From contig JBLHND010000022.1 in assembly GCA_047622605.1 (NCBI GenBank), positions 1-31,966 of the forward strand: 31,966 bases of DNA, read 5' to 3'. This document shows positions 21,935 to 30,392 of the stretch, piece by piece. The notes under the pieces were generated by a model, which saw only the letters and a list, made by a program, of their open reading frames with translations, was not told the DNA's origin and ran no database searches. Source of the stretch: Motiliproteus sp047622605. GTDB lineage: Bacteria; Pseudomonadota; Gammaproteobacteria; Pseudomonadales; Balneatricaceae. Numbering within the stretch: position 1 is the first letter of the stretch; each line of letters opens with the position of its first letter. The position numbers and the translations under genes are program-made.

Positions 21935-24195
21935 TTACCAAGGTTGCCGTTATCGGCGCTGGAGTGATGGGTGCCGGAATCGCCGCTCAGGCCGCCAATG
22001 GGGGCATCGAGGTCCTGCTGCTGGATATTGTACCCGCCGATTGCGCTGCTGCTGACCGCAGCCAGATCGCCCAGCGCGCGGTAGCGCGCTTACTCAAGTC
22101 CGGTTCTGCAGGTGGCCTGATGCACCCCTCGGTCGCCGAGCGGATTCAGGTCGGCAATATCGAAGACGATTTCGAGCGTCTGACCGCGTGCGACTGGATC
22201 ATCGAGGTGATTGTCGAGCGGTGGGAGATCAAGCAGGCACTCTACCGCCGCATTGCCAAGGTGCGCAGGGCAGATACGATCGTCTCCTCCAACACCTCCA
22301 CGATTCCTCTGGCCAAGCTGATGGAGGGGTTACCCGCAGAGTTCCGCCAGCATTTCGTCATCAGCCACTACTTCAACCCACCACGCCAGATGCGCCTGGT
22401 TGAAGTGGTCAAGGGTGATGATACCCTGGCCGATGTTGTCACCCGCCTTACCCAGTTCAACGATAAGCAGCTGGGTAAGACCGTGATCCACTGCGCCGAC
22501 CGCCCCGGATTTATCGGTAACCGACTCGGCGTATTCTGGTTGCAGGTCGCGCTGCAGGAAGCGATCAACCTAAGTCTGAGTGTCGAGGACGCCGATGCCA
22601 TCATGAGCGTCTGCGGTTTCCCCCGTACCGGCATCTTCGGCTTGTGGGACCTGGTAGGGATCGATCTGATGCCAGCGGTTACCGCGAGCCTCGGCAGCCT
22701 GCTACCCGACAGCGATGATTTTACCCCCTACGCCACCACTGTGGCCAAGGTACAGGGGATGCTCGACAAGGGCTACAGAGGGCGTAAAGGCCCCGCCTTA
22801 CAAGGCTTCTACCGCCAGTCAATAGACGAAAAGGGGCAACGGATCAAAGAGGTTATTGATCTTGATACCCTGGACTACCGCGCGCCGCAAAAAACCACCC
22901 TGGCCAGCGCCCAGCTCAAACCGGGGCAGCTGGCAGCATTGATCGCCAGCGACGATAAAGGCGGTCAGTACGCCTGGCGGGTACTATCACAGATACTGCA
23001 CTACGCCACCAAGCTGATTCCCGAGGTCGCCACCGAGGTTAACGCCTTCGACCAGGCAATGAAGCTCGGTTATAGTTGGACTTGGGGCCCCTTTGAGATG
23101 ATCGACCGGCTCGGTCTGGACGCCTTTGCCGAACGCCTGAGCTTAGAGAACACTGAGCTGTCCGATTTTATCCGGGCAGCCCAGCAGCGCCCGGTGTATC
23201 GCTATCAGGATCAACAACGAGCCACCCTGGACGCCGCGGGTGCCTATCGAGTGATCGGCGCCACCGAGGGCATCCTGAGTCTGGCCGAGATCAAGCGCCA
23301 ACCGGCGCTGAGGACGTACAGCAAGTCAGCGCTCTGGGACTTGGGCGACGCGGTCTGGTGCCTAGAGTTCAGCGCCAAGGTACCCGTACTCAGCAACGCG
23401 CTGCTGGATCAGATCTCGGAAACCCTGGCGCTAGCCAAGACGCAACACAAAGCACTGGTGTTTTATAACGAAGGGCCCATATTCGCGGCGGGGGCGGATC
23501 TGAAAGAACTTCTTTCCTTTATCGACAATCCTGAGCAGCTACGTGCTTATATTGAAAAAGGTCAGCAGCTGTTCCGGGCGCTGCAAACCGCAGATATTCC
23601 GACAGTCGCGGCTCTGTCGGGCAAAGCGCTGGGCGGCGGACTCGAACTGGCGTTACAGTGCCAGGCAATCCAGGCCCATGCCGAAATCCAGGTCGGGCTG
23701 GTAGAGAATCAGGTCGGTATCGTACCCAGCTGGGGCGGCTGCAAGGAACTGTTGCTGCGTTGTTCAGAGCGTTTTGGTACCGAGCACGCGATCAGCCACT
23801 GCTTTGAACTGATCCGCTCAAGCAAGGTCAGCACCTCGGCAATAGAGGCTAAGCAGCTAGGCTTTTTGCGCGAGTGCGATGGGATCAGCATGAACCTTGA
23901 CCGACTGCTGTTTGACGCCAAGCAGAAAGCCCTGGCTCTGCGCACGACGCCAGCCACCCCTGTCGGCCAACTCATAGCGCTGGCGCCTGCCCGGGATATG
24001 TCGCTGAGCAGCGAGGGTTACCAGGCGCACTTGGAGGCCGCCCTGCTGCGCCTTTTAGCACAGGCGCAAGCGCCAGACTGGTACCCCCAGTTTTTTCAGC
24101 ATGAGCGTGAAACCAACCGTGATCTGTGCCTGATACCAGAGACCAAGGCGCGGATGCAGCACCTGATCACGACCGGCCGAGCGTTGCAAAACTGA
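21931..24195 (+). CDS. fadN: 3-hydroxyacyl-CoA dehydrogenase / enoyl-CoA hydratase, FadN type
   Basis: This 754-residue bifunctional enzyme has a domain order opposite to FadB. The NAD-binding fold comes first (VAVIGAGVMGAGIAAQ, residues 6-20), with catalytic His146 in ISHYFNPPRQ. The dehydrogenase C-terminal domains follow, and the crotonase domain is last (FAAGADLKELL, ALGGGLELALQCQ, VGLVENQVGIVPSWGG with the two acid residues). It carries out the hydration and dehydrogenation steps of beta-oxidation. Translation begins at GTG 21931, overlapping the thiolase stop, which indicates coupling. A terminator-like hairpin follows. Confidence 0.92.
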   Translation: MITKVAVIGAGVMGAGIAAQAANGGIEVLLLDIVPADCAAADRSQIAQRAVARLLKSGSAGGLMHPSVAERIQVGNIEDDFERLTACDWIIEVIVERWEIKQALYRRIAKVRRADTIVSSNTSTIPLAKLMEGLPAEFRQHFVISHYFNPPRQMRLVEVVKGDDTLADVVTRLTQFNDKQLGKTVIHCADRPGFIGNRLGVFWLQVALQEAINLSLSVEDADAIMSVCGFPRTGIFGLWDLVGIDLMPAVTASLGSLLPDSDDFTPYATTVAKVQGMLDKGYRGRKGPALQGFYRQSIDEKGQRIKEVIDLDTLDYRAPQKTTLASAQLKPGQLAALIASDDKGGQYAWRVLSQILHYATKLIPEVATEVNAFDQAMKLGYSWTWGPFEMIDRLGLDAFAERLSLENTELSDFIRAAQQRPVYRYQDQQRATLDAAGAYRVIGATEGILSLAEIKRQPALRTYSKSALWDLGDAVWCLEFSAKVPVLSNALLDQISETLALAKTQHKALVFYNEGPIFAAGADLKELLSFIDNPEQLRAYIEKGQQLFRALQTADIPTVAALSGKALGGGLELALQCQAIQAHAEIQVGLVENQVGIVPSWGGCKELLLRCSERFGTEHAISHCFELIRSSKVSTSAIEAKQLGFLRECDGISMNLDRLLFDAKQKALALRTTPATPVGQLIALAPARDMSLSSEGYQAHLEAALLRLLAQAQAPDWYPQFFQHERETNRDLCLIPETKARMQHLITTGRALQN

Positions 24196-24204
24196 CCCGA
24201 CTAG

Positions 24205-24226
24205 GCGGCCTGTTAAGCCGCTTTTT
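24205..24226 (+). terminator. Probable terminator after the fadN-type gene
   Basis: A GC-rich stem (GCGGC / GCCGC, extended by weaker pairs) with a seven-base loop is followed directly by five T residues, ten bases after the stop codon. Confidence 0.6.
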
Positions 24227-24343
24227 ATCTTAAAAAAAACCGTATCAAGCCAAGGCTTAGGATCGATCATGATAGCCATCGGGACCGGACCTGAGCTACA
24301 GCCTCGCAGGCGGATATGTACACTAATAAAAAGAGGGATAACC

Positions 24344-25933
24344 ATGCAACAAGCCACCCAACAATCGACCCAACACCCTATGTCCAACCCCATCCAACGC
24401 GCCACCCGCAACTGCATCGGTGATGCCTTCGCACGCTCGGTGGTGCGCCAGAAATCTAAGGTCGCACTGCAATTTGGCGATCGCAGCTGGACCTATCAAC
24501 AGCTCGACGCTGCGGTCAACCGCGTCGCCAACAGACTGCTCGAGACCGGACTGGTACCCGGCGACCGGGTGGCCGCCTACGGCAAGAACTCGGATGCCTA
24601 CCTGCTGCTGTGGCTGGCTTGCACCCGCACAGGCCTGATTCATGTTCCGGTCAACTTCGCTCTGGTGCAGGACGAACTGAGTTATATCTTCAACCAGTCC
24701 GGTGCCCGTGCGCTCTTCTGCGACGCCTCGCTCGCCGCCAATGTCGATAGTCTGAAAGGGCAGATCCCGGCGCAAATCATCGGCTCACTGCGTAGCGAAA
24801 ACCCGGACCCTCTGGCGTTGGATATTTTGGCGATGGCGCAGTCGGACGCCGCGATCAGCGCGCCAGACGTCGAACTCAATGAAAACGACATCGTACAGAT
24901 CCTCTATACCTCCGGCACCACCTCCGACCCTAAGGGCGCGATGCACACCCATCGCTCACTGATGAGCGAGTACAGCAGCTGCCTGCTGCACCTGGATATC
25001 AAAGAGACCGACCGCCAGCTGGCGGGTCTGCCGCTCTACCACTCGGCGCAGATGCATGTGTTCGTGATGCCGGGGTTGCTGATCGGCAGCCACATCCAGC
25101 TGATCGAGGCACCCGTCGCTGATCGAGTGCTGGCATTGATTGAAGCCGAGCAGATAAGTTCCTTCTTCGCACCACCGACCGTCTGGATCGGCCTGCTGCG
25201 CCATCCCGCCTTCGATCAGCACGACCTCAGCCGCCTGAAAAACCTTTATTACGGCGCCTCCATCATGCCTGAACCGATCGTTGCTGAGCTGGCTCGCCGA
25301 CTGCCCAGTGGCGGCCTGTTTAACTGCTACGGTCAGAGCGAGATCGCCCCCCTGGCGACGGTACTGACACCCGAGCAGCATCAACGTTATCCGGCCTCCG
25401 CAGGCAAGCCCGTCACCAGCGTACAGACCCGTATCATCGACCCCAGCACCTTTCAAGAATGCGCCGCTGGCGAGCAGGGAGAGATCGTCCACCGCTCGCC
25501 ACAGCTGATGGTCGGGTATTGGGGCAAACCGACAGAGACCGAAGAGGCGTTCGCTGGCGGCTGGTTTCACTCGGGGGATCTCGCCTATCAGAACGAGGAG
25601 GGCTATATCTTTATCGTTGACCGAATCAAGGATGTGGTCAACACCGGGGGAGTACTGGTTGCCAGCCGCGATGTCGAAGAGGTTCTGTACACTCACCCGG
25701 CCGTCGCCGAGGTGGCCGTTATCGGCCTGCCCCACGCCAAGTGGATAGAGGCGATCACCGCCATCGTCGTCCTGAAAATGGATTGCGACGCCACCGAGGC
25801 CCAACTGCTGCAACACGCCCAGCAGCACCTGGCCCCTTTCAAGGTTCCCAAAGCGATTCACCTGGTCGCTGCACTGCCGAAAAACAGCGCAGGGAAGCTG
25901 CTCAAACGGACGCTGCGCACGACGTTCAGCTAA
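24344..25933 (+). CDS. Acyl-CoA synthetase (class I adenylate-forming)
   Basis: This 529-residue AMP-binding enzyme has the phosphate loop ILYTSGTTSDPKGAMHTH, the adenine-site motif NCYGQSE, GDLAYQNEEGYIFIVDRIKD and a C-terminal Lys in KNSAGKLLKR. It activates a carboxylic acid, probably a fatty acid given the neighbours, as its CoA thioester. I would not name the chain length. The start is set at the ATG at 24344, which has AGAGGG about eight bases upstream; the frame opens at 24269 but the extension looks non-coding. A terminator separates it from fadN, so it may have its own promoter. Confidence 0.9.
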   Translation: MQQATQQSTQHPMSNPIQRATRNCIGDAFARSVVRQKSKVALQFGDRSWTYQQLDAAVNRVANRLLETGLVPGDRVAAYGKNSDAYLLLWLACTRTGLIHVPVNFALVQDELSYIFNQSGARALFCDASLAANVDSLKGQIPAQIIGSLRSENPDPLALDILAMAQSDAAISAPDVELNENDIVQILYTSGTTSDPKGAMHTHRSLMSEYSSCLLHLDIKETDRQLAGLPLYHSAQMHVFVMPGLLIGSHIQLIEAPVADRVLALIEAEQISSFFAPPTVWIGLLRHPAFDQHDLSRLKNLYYGASIMPEPIVAELARRLPSGGLFNCYGQSEIAPLATVLTPEQHQRYPASAGKPVTSVQTRIIDPSTFQECAAGEQGEIVHRSPQLMVGYWGKPTETEEAFAGGWFHSGDLAYQNEEGYIFIVDRIKDVVNTGGVLVASRDVEEVLYTHPAVAEVAVIGLPHAKWIEAITAIVVLKMDCDATEAQLLQHAQQHLAPFKVPKAIHLVAALPKNSAGKLLKRTLRTTFS

Positions 25934-26001
25934 GCAGAGCGCTCAGGCGCATGAGCCGTCCACACCCTGAAAACGGGAGGCCCCCCTCTATGTCAGGAGA
26001 G

Positions 26002-26039
26002 TTATCGTGCTGATCATCCTGTGGCATTGGGGGCTCAGG
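26002..26039 (+). repeat. Displaced copy of 38 bp of the fetB-like gene
   Basis: Positions 26002-26039 match 26221-26258 (inside the FetB-like gene) at 37 of 38 bases. The copy lies 219 bases upstream, outside any gene, and runs straight into a heptamer array. It is probably the remnant of a larger duplication or a misaligned repair event. Confidence 0.9.
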
Positions 26040-26079
26040 AATCAAGAATCAAGAATCAAGAATCAAGAATCAAGAATCA
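26040..26079. repeat. Heptamer tandem array (AATCAAG)
   Basis: Five perfect AATCAAG units (26040-26074) plus a partial unit lie directly after the displaced fetB fragment and before the fetB-like promoter region. This is the second 7-bp array in the window. Confidence 0.95.
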
Positions 26080-26107
26080 GGGGACAATGCGCTCTTACGG
26101 TCTTTAG

Positions 26108-26139
26108 TTGACAAAAAGAGCGACGAAAAGAGCTATTCT
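26108..26139 (+). promoter_or_regulatory. Possible promoter of the fetB-like gene
   Basis: A perfect TTGACA (26108-26113) is followed by a TATTCT-like -10 at 26134-26139. The spacer of 20 bases is longer than ideal, so the assignment is tentative. The start codon lies 27 bases downstream. Confidence 0.4.
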
Positions 26140-26165
26140 GGACCACCCACACGTCGGATGCCCCC

Positions 26166-26876
26166 ATGACCCTAGCCAACCTGTCTCTGCCACAACTCGC
26201 TATCGCCCTGATCCCCGTGTTTATCGTGCTGATCATCCTGTGGCACTGGGGGCTCAGGGTCGGGCAGGCGCTCTACGCGCTGGCGCGGATGCTGCTGCAA
26301 CTGCTACTGATCGGTTATGCGCTGATCTTCATCTTCCAGACCGAGGCCAGCCCGGTGGTGCTAGGGGTCTTGACGATCATGCTGCTGGCATCCAGCTGGA
26401 TCGCACTCAACACGGTGGAACCCGGACAACGTACCCGGCTTTTTAGCGCATCCCTGGTATCGATAGCCATCGGCGGCGGACTCACCCTGGCGCTGATCAC
26501 CCAGGGCGTATTACAGCTCGATCCCTGGTACGAGCCGCGCTTTATGATCCCGCTGGCGGGGATGATCTTCGCCAACGCGATGACCGGCATCAGCCTGGCA
26601 GCAGACCGTCTGCAGGTCGAACTCAACAACGGCAGCACGGCAGACCAAGCCCGCCTCACCGCCTACCAGACGGCGATGATTCCGGTCATTAACTCGCTAT
26701 TTGCCGTGGGGCTGGTGTCGCTGCCAGGAATGATGACCGGGCAGATCCTGTCCGGGGTGTCGCCCTTTATCGCCGCCCGATATCAGATCATGGTGATGTG
26801 TATGATCTTCGGTTCGACGGGCATCTCGACCGCGCTGTTCCTGTACTGGAGCCAGCGCAGTCAGCGTGCTGATTAA
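26166..26876 (+). CDS. fetB: FetB-like ABC permease (UPF0014 family)
   Basis: This 236-residue inner-membrane protein has about six hydrophobic segments. Family stretches are ARMLLQLLLIGYALIFIF, RFMIPLAGMIFANAMTGISLAADRL, TAMIPVINSLFAVGLVSLPGMMTGQILSG and ARYQIMVMCMIFGSTGIST. E. coli FetB works with the ATPase FetA in an exporter linked to iron homeostasis. No FetA-like ATPase lies nearby; the adjacent genes are an acyl-CoA ligase and a TetR regulator, so the partner must be elsewhere or the role differs. Its stop overlaps the stop of the convergent TetR gene by two bases. Confidence 0.85.
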   Translation: MTLANLSLPQLAIALIPVFIVLIILWHWGLRVGQALYALARMLLQLLLIGYALIFIFQTEASPVVLGVLTIMLLASSWIALNTVEPGQRTRLFSASLVSIAIGGGLTLALITQGVLQLDPWYEPRFMIPLAGMIFANAMTGISLAADRLQVELNNGSTADQARLTAYQTAMIPVINSLFAVGLVSLPGMMTGQILSGVSPFIAARYQIMVMCMIFGSTGISTALFLYWSQRSQRAD

Positions 26877-27520
26877 GCCGTGCTGTCGATCACCAGCTGC
26901 TGCCGGAACAACAGCAGTACCGTGCTACTGATCTCATCAACACTGCTCGCTTCAACATAGATGCCGTCATTGACCAGCCGACTAAGACCGTGCAAGGTAC
27001 TCCAGGCGACTTGAGCATAGCGCAACGGCTCACAGCTGTCCGGCAGCACGCCCTGCTGCTGCCAGCCCGCCACTCGCTTCACAAAGTCGCGAAAGCTGGC
27101 ATAGGCCTCGGTACGCAGTGCCTCACTGGGCGTGCCGGACTTCCACAGCGTCTGACCGAACATCAGGCTGTATAATTCGGGATTATCGAGGGCAAATCTC
27201 AGGTACAGCCGCACAAAGTGCTCCAGCTGCTGCACTCCATCCAGCACCGGATCGGCAAACAGCGCATCGGTCTCGCGGCAATACTGACGAAAGCCTTTGA
27301 GCGCCAGCTCACTCAACAGCGCCTGCTTATCCCGGAAGTGATGATAGGGCGCGGTACGGGACACCCCCACCCGGTCGGCCAGCTTACGCATGCTCAGACC
27401 CTCGACGCCGGCGTCGCGAATAATAAGCGTCGCGGCCGCAAGCAGACTCTGATGGAGGTCACCGTGATGGTAACTGGGTTTGGTAATACTGGGCTTGGCA
27501 ATGGAAGGGTCTGAGTTCAT
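26873..27520 (-). CDS. TetR-family transcriptional regulator
   Basis: This 215-residue protein has an N-terminal TetR helix-turn-helix (about residues 18-65; MRKLADRVGVSRTAPYHHFRDKQALL). A helical C-terminal domain follows (LYSLMFGQTLWKSG, RYAQVAWSTLHGLSRLVNDG), of the WHG-type seen in lipid-related TetR proteins. The ATG at 27520 is preferred over the 12-codon longer frame, which would run into the promoter repeats. It is divergent from fadH; the palindromic repeats at 27544-27556 and 27571-27584 are likely operators, suggesting autoregulation and repression of fadH. It overlaps the fetB-like stop tail to tail. Confidence 0.88.
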   Translation of the reverse strand: MNSDPSIAKPSITKPSYHHGDLHQSLLAAATLIIRDAGVEGLSMRKLADRVGVSRTAPYHHFRDKQALLSELALKGFRQYCRETDALFADPVLDGVQQLEHFVRLYLRFALDNPELYSLMFGQTLWKSGTPSEALRTEAYASFRDFVKRVAGWQQQGVLPDSCEPLRYAQVAWSTLHGLSRLVNDGIYVEASSVDEISSTVLLLFRQQLVIDSTA

Positions 27521-27540
27521 CCGTCGCAAGGTACCACCTG

Positions 27541-27584
27541 ATCTTGACAGCGTCAAAATAAAGCCCTATCTTGACAGCGTCCAG
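27541..27584 (+). promoter_or_regulatory. fadH promoter with paired TetR-type operators
   Basis: TTGACA (27544-27549), a 17-base spacer and TATCTT (27567-27572) form a good plus-strand promoter for fadH. ATCTTGACAGCGTC occurs twice (27541-27554 and 27568-27581). The first copy completes a palindrome, TTGACAGCGTCAA (27544-27556), and the second is a near-palindrome. One covers the -35 and the other the -10, as expected for a repressor. Confidence 0.6.
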
Positions 27585-27643
27585 TTCAGAGGTTCAATCC
27601 TCATTCAACGCATGATCAGCACCTAAAAATCCAGGTACTCACT

Positions 27644-29668
27644 ATGACCGCACCCAGCCATTATCCTCATCTACTTGCCCCGCTTGATCTGGGCTTCACC
27701 ACCCTGAAAAATCGTGTGCTGATGGGCTCGATGCATACCGGACTGGAAGAGCAGCCCAACGGTTTCGACAAGCTAGCGGTATTTTTTGCTGAACGCGCCC
27801 GCGGCGGTGTCGGCCTGATCGTCACCGGTGGCATAGGCCCCAGCAACCATGCCGCGGTCTTTCCCCATGCCGCGCTGATGGCCAGCGCCACCGATGTCAG
27901 CAACCATCGCCGGGTGACCGATGCCGTGCATGCCGAAGGCGGCAAAATCTGTATGCAGATCCTGCATACCGGCCGCTATGCCTTTAGTAATAAGTCTGTG
28001 GCGCCCTCGGCGATCAAATCGCCGATCAACCCCTTCACGCCACACGCGCTGACCGAGACGGAGATCGAAACCGAGATCCAAAGTTTTGTTGACTGCGCCG
28101 CACGGGCACAGGAAGCCGGCTACGACGGCGTCGAGGTCATGGGTTCTGAGGGTTACTTTATCAACCAGTTCATCGTCACCCGCACCAACCAGCGCGACGA
28201 CAGCTGGGGCGGAGACTATGAAAACCGGATCCACTTTGCTGTCGAAGTCGTGCGCCGGGTGCGCGAGCGCGTCGGCAGCCACTTCATCATCATCTATCGC
28301 CTGTCGATGCTCGACCTGGTCGATAACGGCAGCAGCTTCGATGAGGTCCTGATCCTCGGCAAGGCGGTCGAGCAGGCCGGCGCCACCCTGATCAACTCAG
28401 GCATCGGCTGGCACGAAGCCCGCATCCCGACCATCGCCACCAAGGTACCCCGCGCGGCCTTCACTTGGGTCACGGCTCGGGTTCGCAAGGCGCTGACGAT
28501 TCCGGTGATCACCTCCAACCGCATCAATACCCCGGAAGTCGCCGAGGAGGTATTGGCGCGTGGCGATACCGATATGGTCTCTATGGCGCGGCCCTTCCTG
28601 GCGGACCCTGAGTTTGTGCTCAAAGCCGCCACCGGCCGCAGTGATGAAATCAACACCTGCATCGGCTGCAATCAGGCCTGCCTAGATCATATCTTTCAAG
28701 GAAAACTGACCAGCTGCCTGGTGAATCCGCGCGCCTGTCGCGAAACCGAATTGAACCTGATTGCCACCACGTCCCCGAAAAAACTGGCCGTGATCGGGGC
28801 CGGACCCGCAGGCCTGGCCTTTGCCACCACGGCGGCTACCTGCGGTCACCAGGTCACCCTGTTCGATGCCAGCGAGTGCATCGGCGGCCAGTTCAATATC
28901 GCCAAGCGGGTACCCGGCAAAGAAGAGTTCAGCGAGACCCTGCGCTATTTCGAGCGCCAACTGCAACTGACCGGTGTCGAGCTCAGGCTCAACACTCGGG
29001 TCAGTGTCGAGACCCTGAATAACGGCGACTATGATGAAATCGTGCTGGCCACCGGCATCTCCCCGCGTACCCCGCCGATCGAGGGTATCGAGCATCCGAT
29101 GGTACTCAACTACCTAGATGTCATTCGGGGTGCGAAGGTGGGTGCCCGTGTCGCGGTGATAGGCGCCGGTGGAATCGGCTTTGATGTCAGCGAATTTCTG
29201 ACCCACGCCGGCACCCCTGCCAGCCTGAACATCCCGGTGTTTATGGCCGAATGGGGCATCGACATGACCCTCAGCTCACGCGGCGGCATCGAAGGCGTCG
29301 AGCCGGCCTTCACCCCCTCCCCCCGGCAGGTCTACCTGCTGCAGCGCAAGACCAGCAAGGTCGGTGCCGGACTGGGTAAGACCACCGGTTGGGCACACCG
29401 TGCCGGGCTGCTCAAGCGCGGCGTAAAGATGCTCTCGGGCTGTGATTACCAACGGATCGATGACCAGGGACTGCATCTGATGATTGCCGGTAAGGCGGAG
29501 CTGCTGGAGGTCGACAATATCATCGTCTGCGCCGGACAGGAGCCTCAACGCGCGTTGACCGAGGGGCTCAATAAACCCTTCCATCTGATCGGAGGCGCAG
29601 ACCTGGCGACCGAGCTGGACGCCAAACGTGCGATAGACCAGGGCACTCGGCTGGCGATGACCCTGTAG
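27644..29668 (+). CDS. fadH: NADPH-dependent 2,4-dienoyl-CoA reductase FadH
   Basis: This 674-residue enzyme matches E. coli FadH in length and layout. The FMN-binding TIM barrel spans residues 1-330, with catalytic Tyr171 (GSEGYFINQF) and His257 (GWHEARIPT). A 4Fe-4S ligand set follows: Cys339, 342, 346 and 358 in CIGCNQACLDH and SCLVN. FAD- and NADPH-binding folds come next (VIGAGPAGLA near 385, VIGAGGIGFD near 505). It reduces 2,4-dienoyl-CoA made during oxidation of unsaturated fatty acids with even-numbered double bonds, complementing the beta-oxidation genes to its left. A single-gene unit divergent from its likely TetR regulator. Confidence 0.96.
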   Translation: MTAPSHYPHLLAPLDLGFTTLKNRVLMGSMHTGLEEQPNGFDKLAVFFAERARGGVGLIVTGGIGPSNHAAVFPHAALMASATDVSNHRRVTDAVHAEGGKICMQILHTGRYAFSNKSVAPSAIKSPINPFTPHALTETEIETEIQSFVDCAARAQEAGYDGVEVMGSEGYFINQFIVTRTNQRDDSWGGDYENRIHFAVEVVRRVRERVGSHFIIIYRLSMLDLVDNGSSFDEVLILGKAVEQAGATLINSGIGWHEARIPTIATKVPRAAFTWVTARVRKALTIPVITSNRINTPEVAEEVLARGDTDMVSMARPFLADPEFVLKAATGRSDEINTCIGCNQACLDHIFQGKLTSCLVNPRACRETELNLIATTSPKKLAVIGAGPAGLAFATTAATCGHQVTLFDASECIGGQFNIAKRVPGKEEFSETLRYFERQLQLTGVELRLNTRVSVETLNNGDYDEIVLATGISPRTPPIEGIEHPMVLNYLDVIRGAKVGARVAVIGAGGIGFDVSEFLTHAGTPASLNIPVFMAEWGIDMTLSSRGGIEGVEPAFTPSPRQVYLLQRKTSKVGAGLGKTTGWAHRAGLLKRGVKMLSGCDYQRIDDQGLHLMIAGKAELLEVDNIIVCAGQEPQRALTEGLNKPFHLIGGADLATELDAKRAIDQGTRLAMTL

Positions 29669-29749
29669 CTCAATAGAAAGCCGCAATAGAAAGCCACCAC
29701 AGGACGCTGCCGAATCTCCGTCAGCGCCCTGTCACTCGGCAACCAGAGC

Positions 29750-30307
29750 TCAGCCCTCTGCCACAGGCTCCAGCCTGCGCATAACAGCCTGCTTAATCTC
29801 AGACCATAGCTCTGCACTCAATACCGAGGCGTCGCTAACCGCGTCCGCTACCGTGCTGACAGCAGAGTGCTTCAACTCCGCCAGAATCACCTGAGCCTCC
29901 TGCTTACCCTCTTCGTAGCATTGCTGCAGATCGAATTCGACTGCACTGCCGTAGAGCAGATTCTCATCCTCCTGTAGCACTTTTTCCTCATCGCAGTAAG
30001 CCGCGACCTCTAGACTGCTCACCGTGAGCACCACCGCGACGGTGCCGAGCGTCGCTGCGGCCAGCGCCGTGGAGGCGATACGCCGGCTGGCTTTTTTAGA
30101 CAGCCTCTTTGCGACCTTGAGTTTCTTCTGCTGATGCCTGGTTTTGAGCTGTTCAACGACCCGCTGCGAGCCCCTGAGCTGCTGCAGCACCTCGACCGAC
30201 GTCGCCGCTAAACCAAAGACACCCAGAAAGGTATTCAAGAAGAGCGACCCCAAGAGCACGCTAATACTCAGGGTCGCTAAGAAGGTAAAAAATACGGTCT
30301 TAATCAT
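29750..30307 (-). CDS. Small membrane protein downstream of the J-domain gene
   Basis: From the ATG at 30307 the product has 185 residues. A hydrophobic segment (residues 2-32, IKTVFFTFLATLSISVLLGS) is followed by a basic helical stretch (KTRHQQKKLKVAKRLSKKASRR), a second membrane segment (about 78-98) and an acidic helical tail. No family is recognised. GGAG lies ten bases before 30307. The frame stays open to a TTG at 30388, but those extra 27 residues (KRILKWIWKWILKR) come from a tandem repeat and look accidental. It follows the J-domain gene at a 77-base gap and is probably in its operon. Confidence 0.65.
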   Translation of the reverse strand: MIKTVFFTFLATLSISVLLGSLFLNTFLGVFGLAATSVEVLQQLRGSQRVVEQLKTRHQQKKLKVAKRLSKKASRRIASTALAAATLGTVAVVLTVSSLEVAAYCDEEKVLQEDENLLYGSAVEFDLQQCYEEGKQEAQVILAELKHSAVSTVADAVSDASVLSAELWSEIKQAVMRRLEPVAEG

Positions 30308-30344
30308 GCTGCGGTGACTCCAATCGACTACGTACGTCAACATC

Positions 30345-30392
30345 CGCTTCAATATCCATTTCCATATCCATTTCAATATCCGTTTCAATATC
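30345..30392 (-). repeat. Imperfect 12-bp tandem repeat after the J-domain gene
   Basis: Four units of the type GATATTGAAATG (minus-strand text) occupy 30345-30356, 30357-30368, 30369-30380 and 30381-30392, with a more degenerate piece to 30335. The J-domain stop codon (30385-30387) lies in the last unit, so this is another repeat that starts at a stop codon. Confidence 0.85.

Noticed and set aside
24956..25861. 301-residue minus-strand open frame opposite the acyl-CoA synthetase
   Set aside because: The synthetase on the plus strand has every family motif; the antisense frame has none.
26108..26446. 112-residue plus-strand frame overlapping the fetB-like gene
   Set aside because: It is an alternative frame of the FetB-like coding sequence with frequent Arg, Asp and Gly; the FetB frame has clear membrane helices and family motifs.
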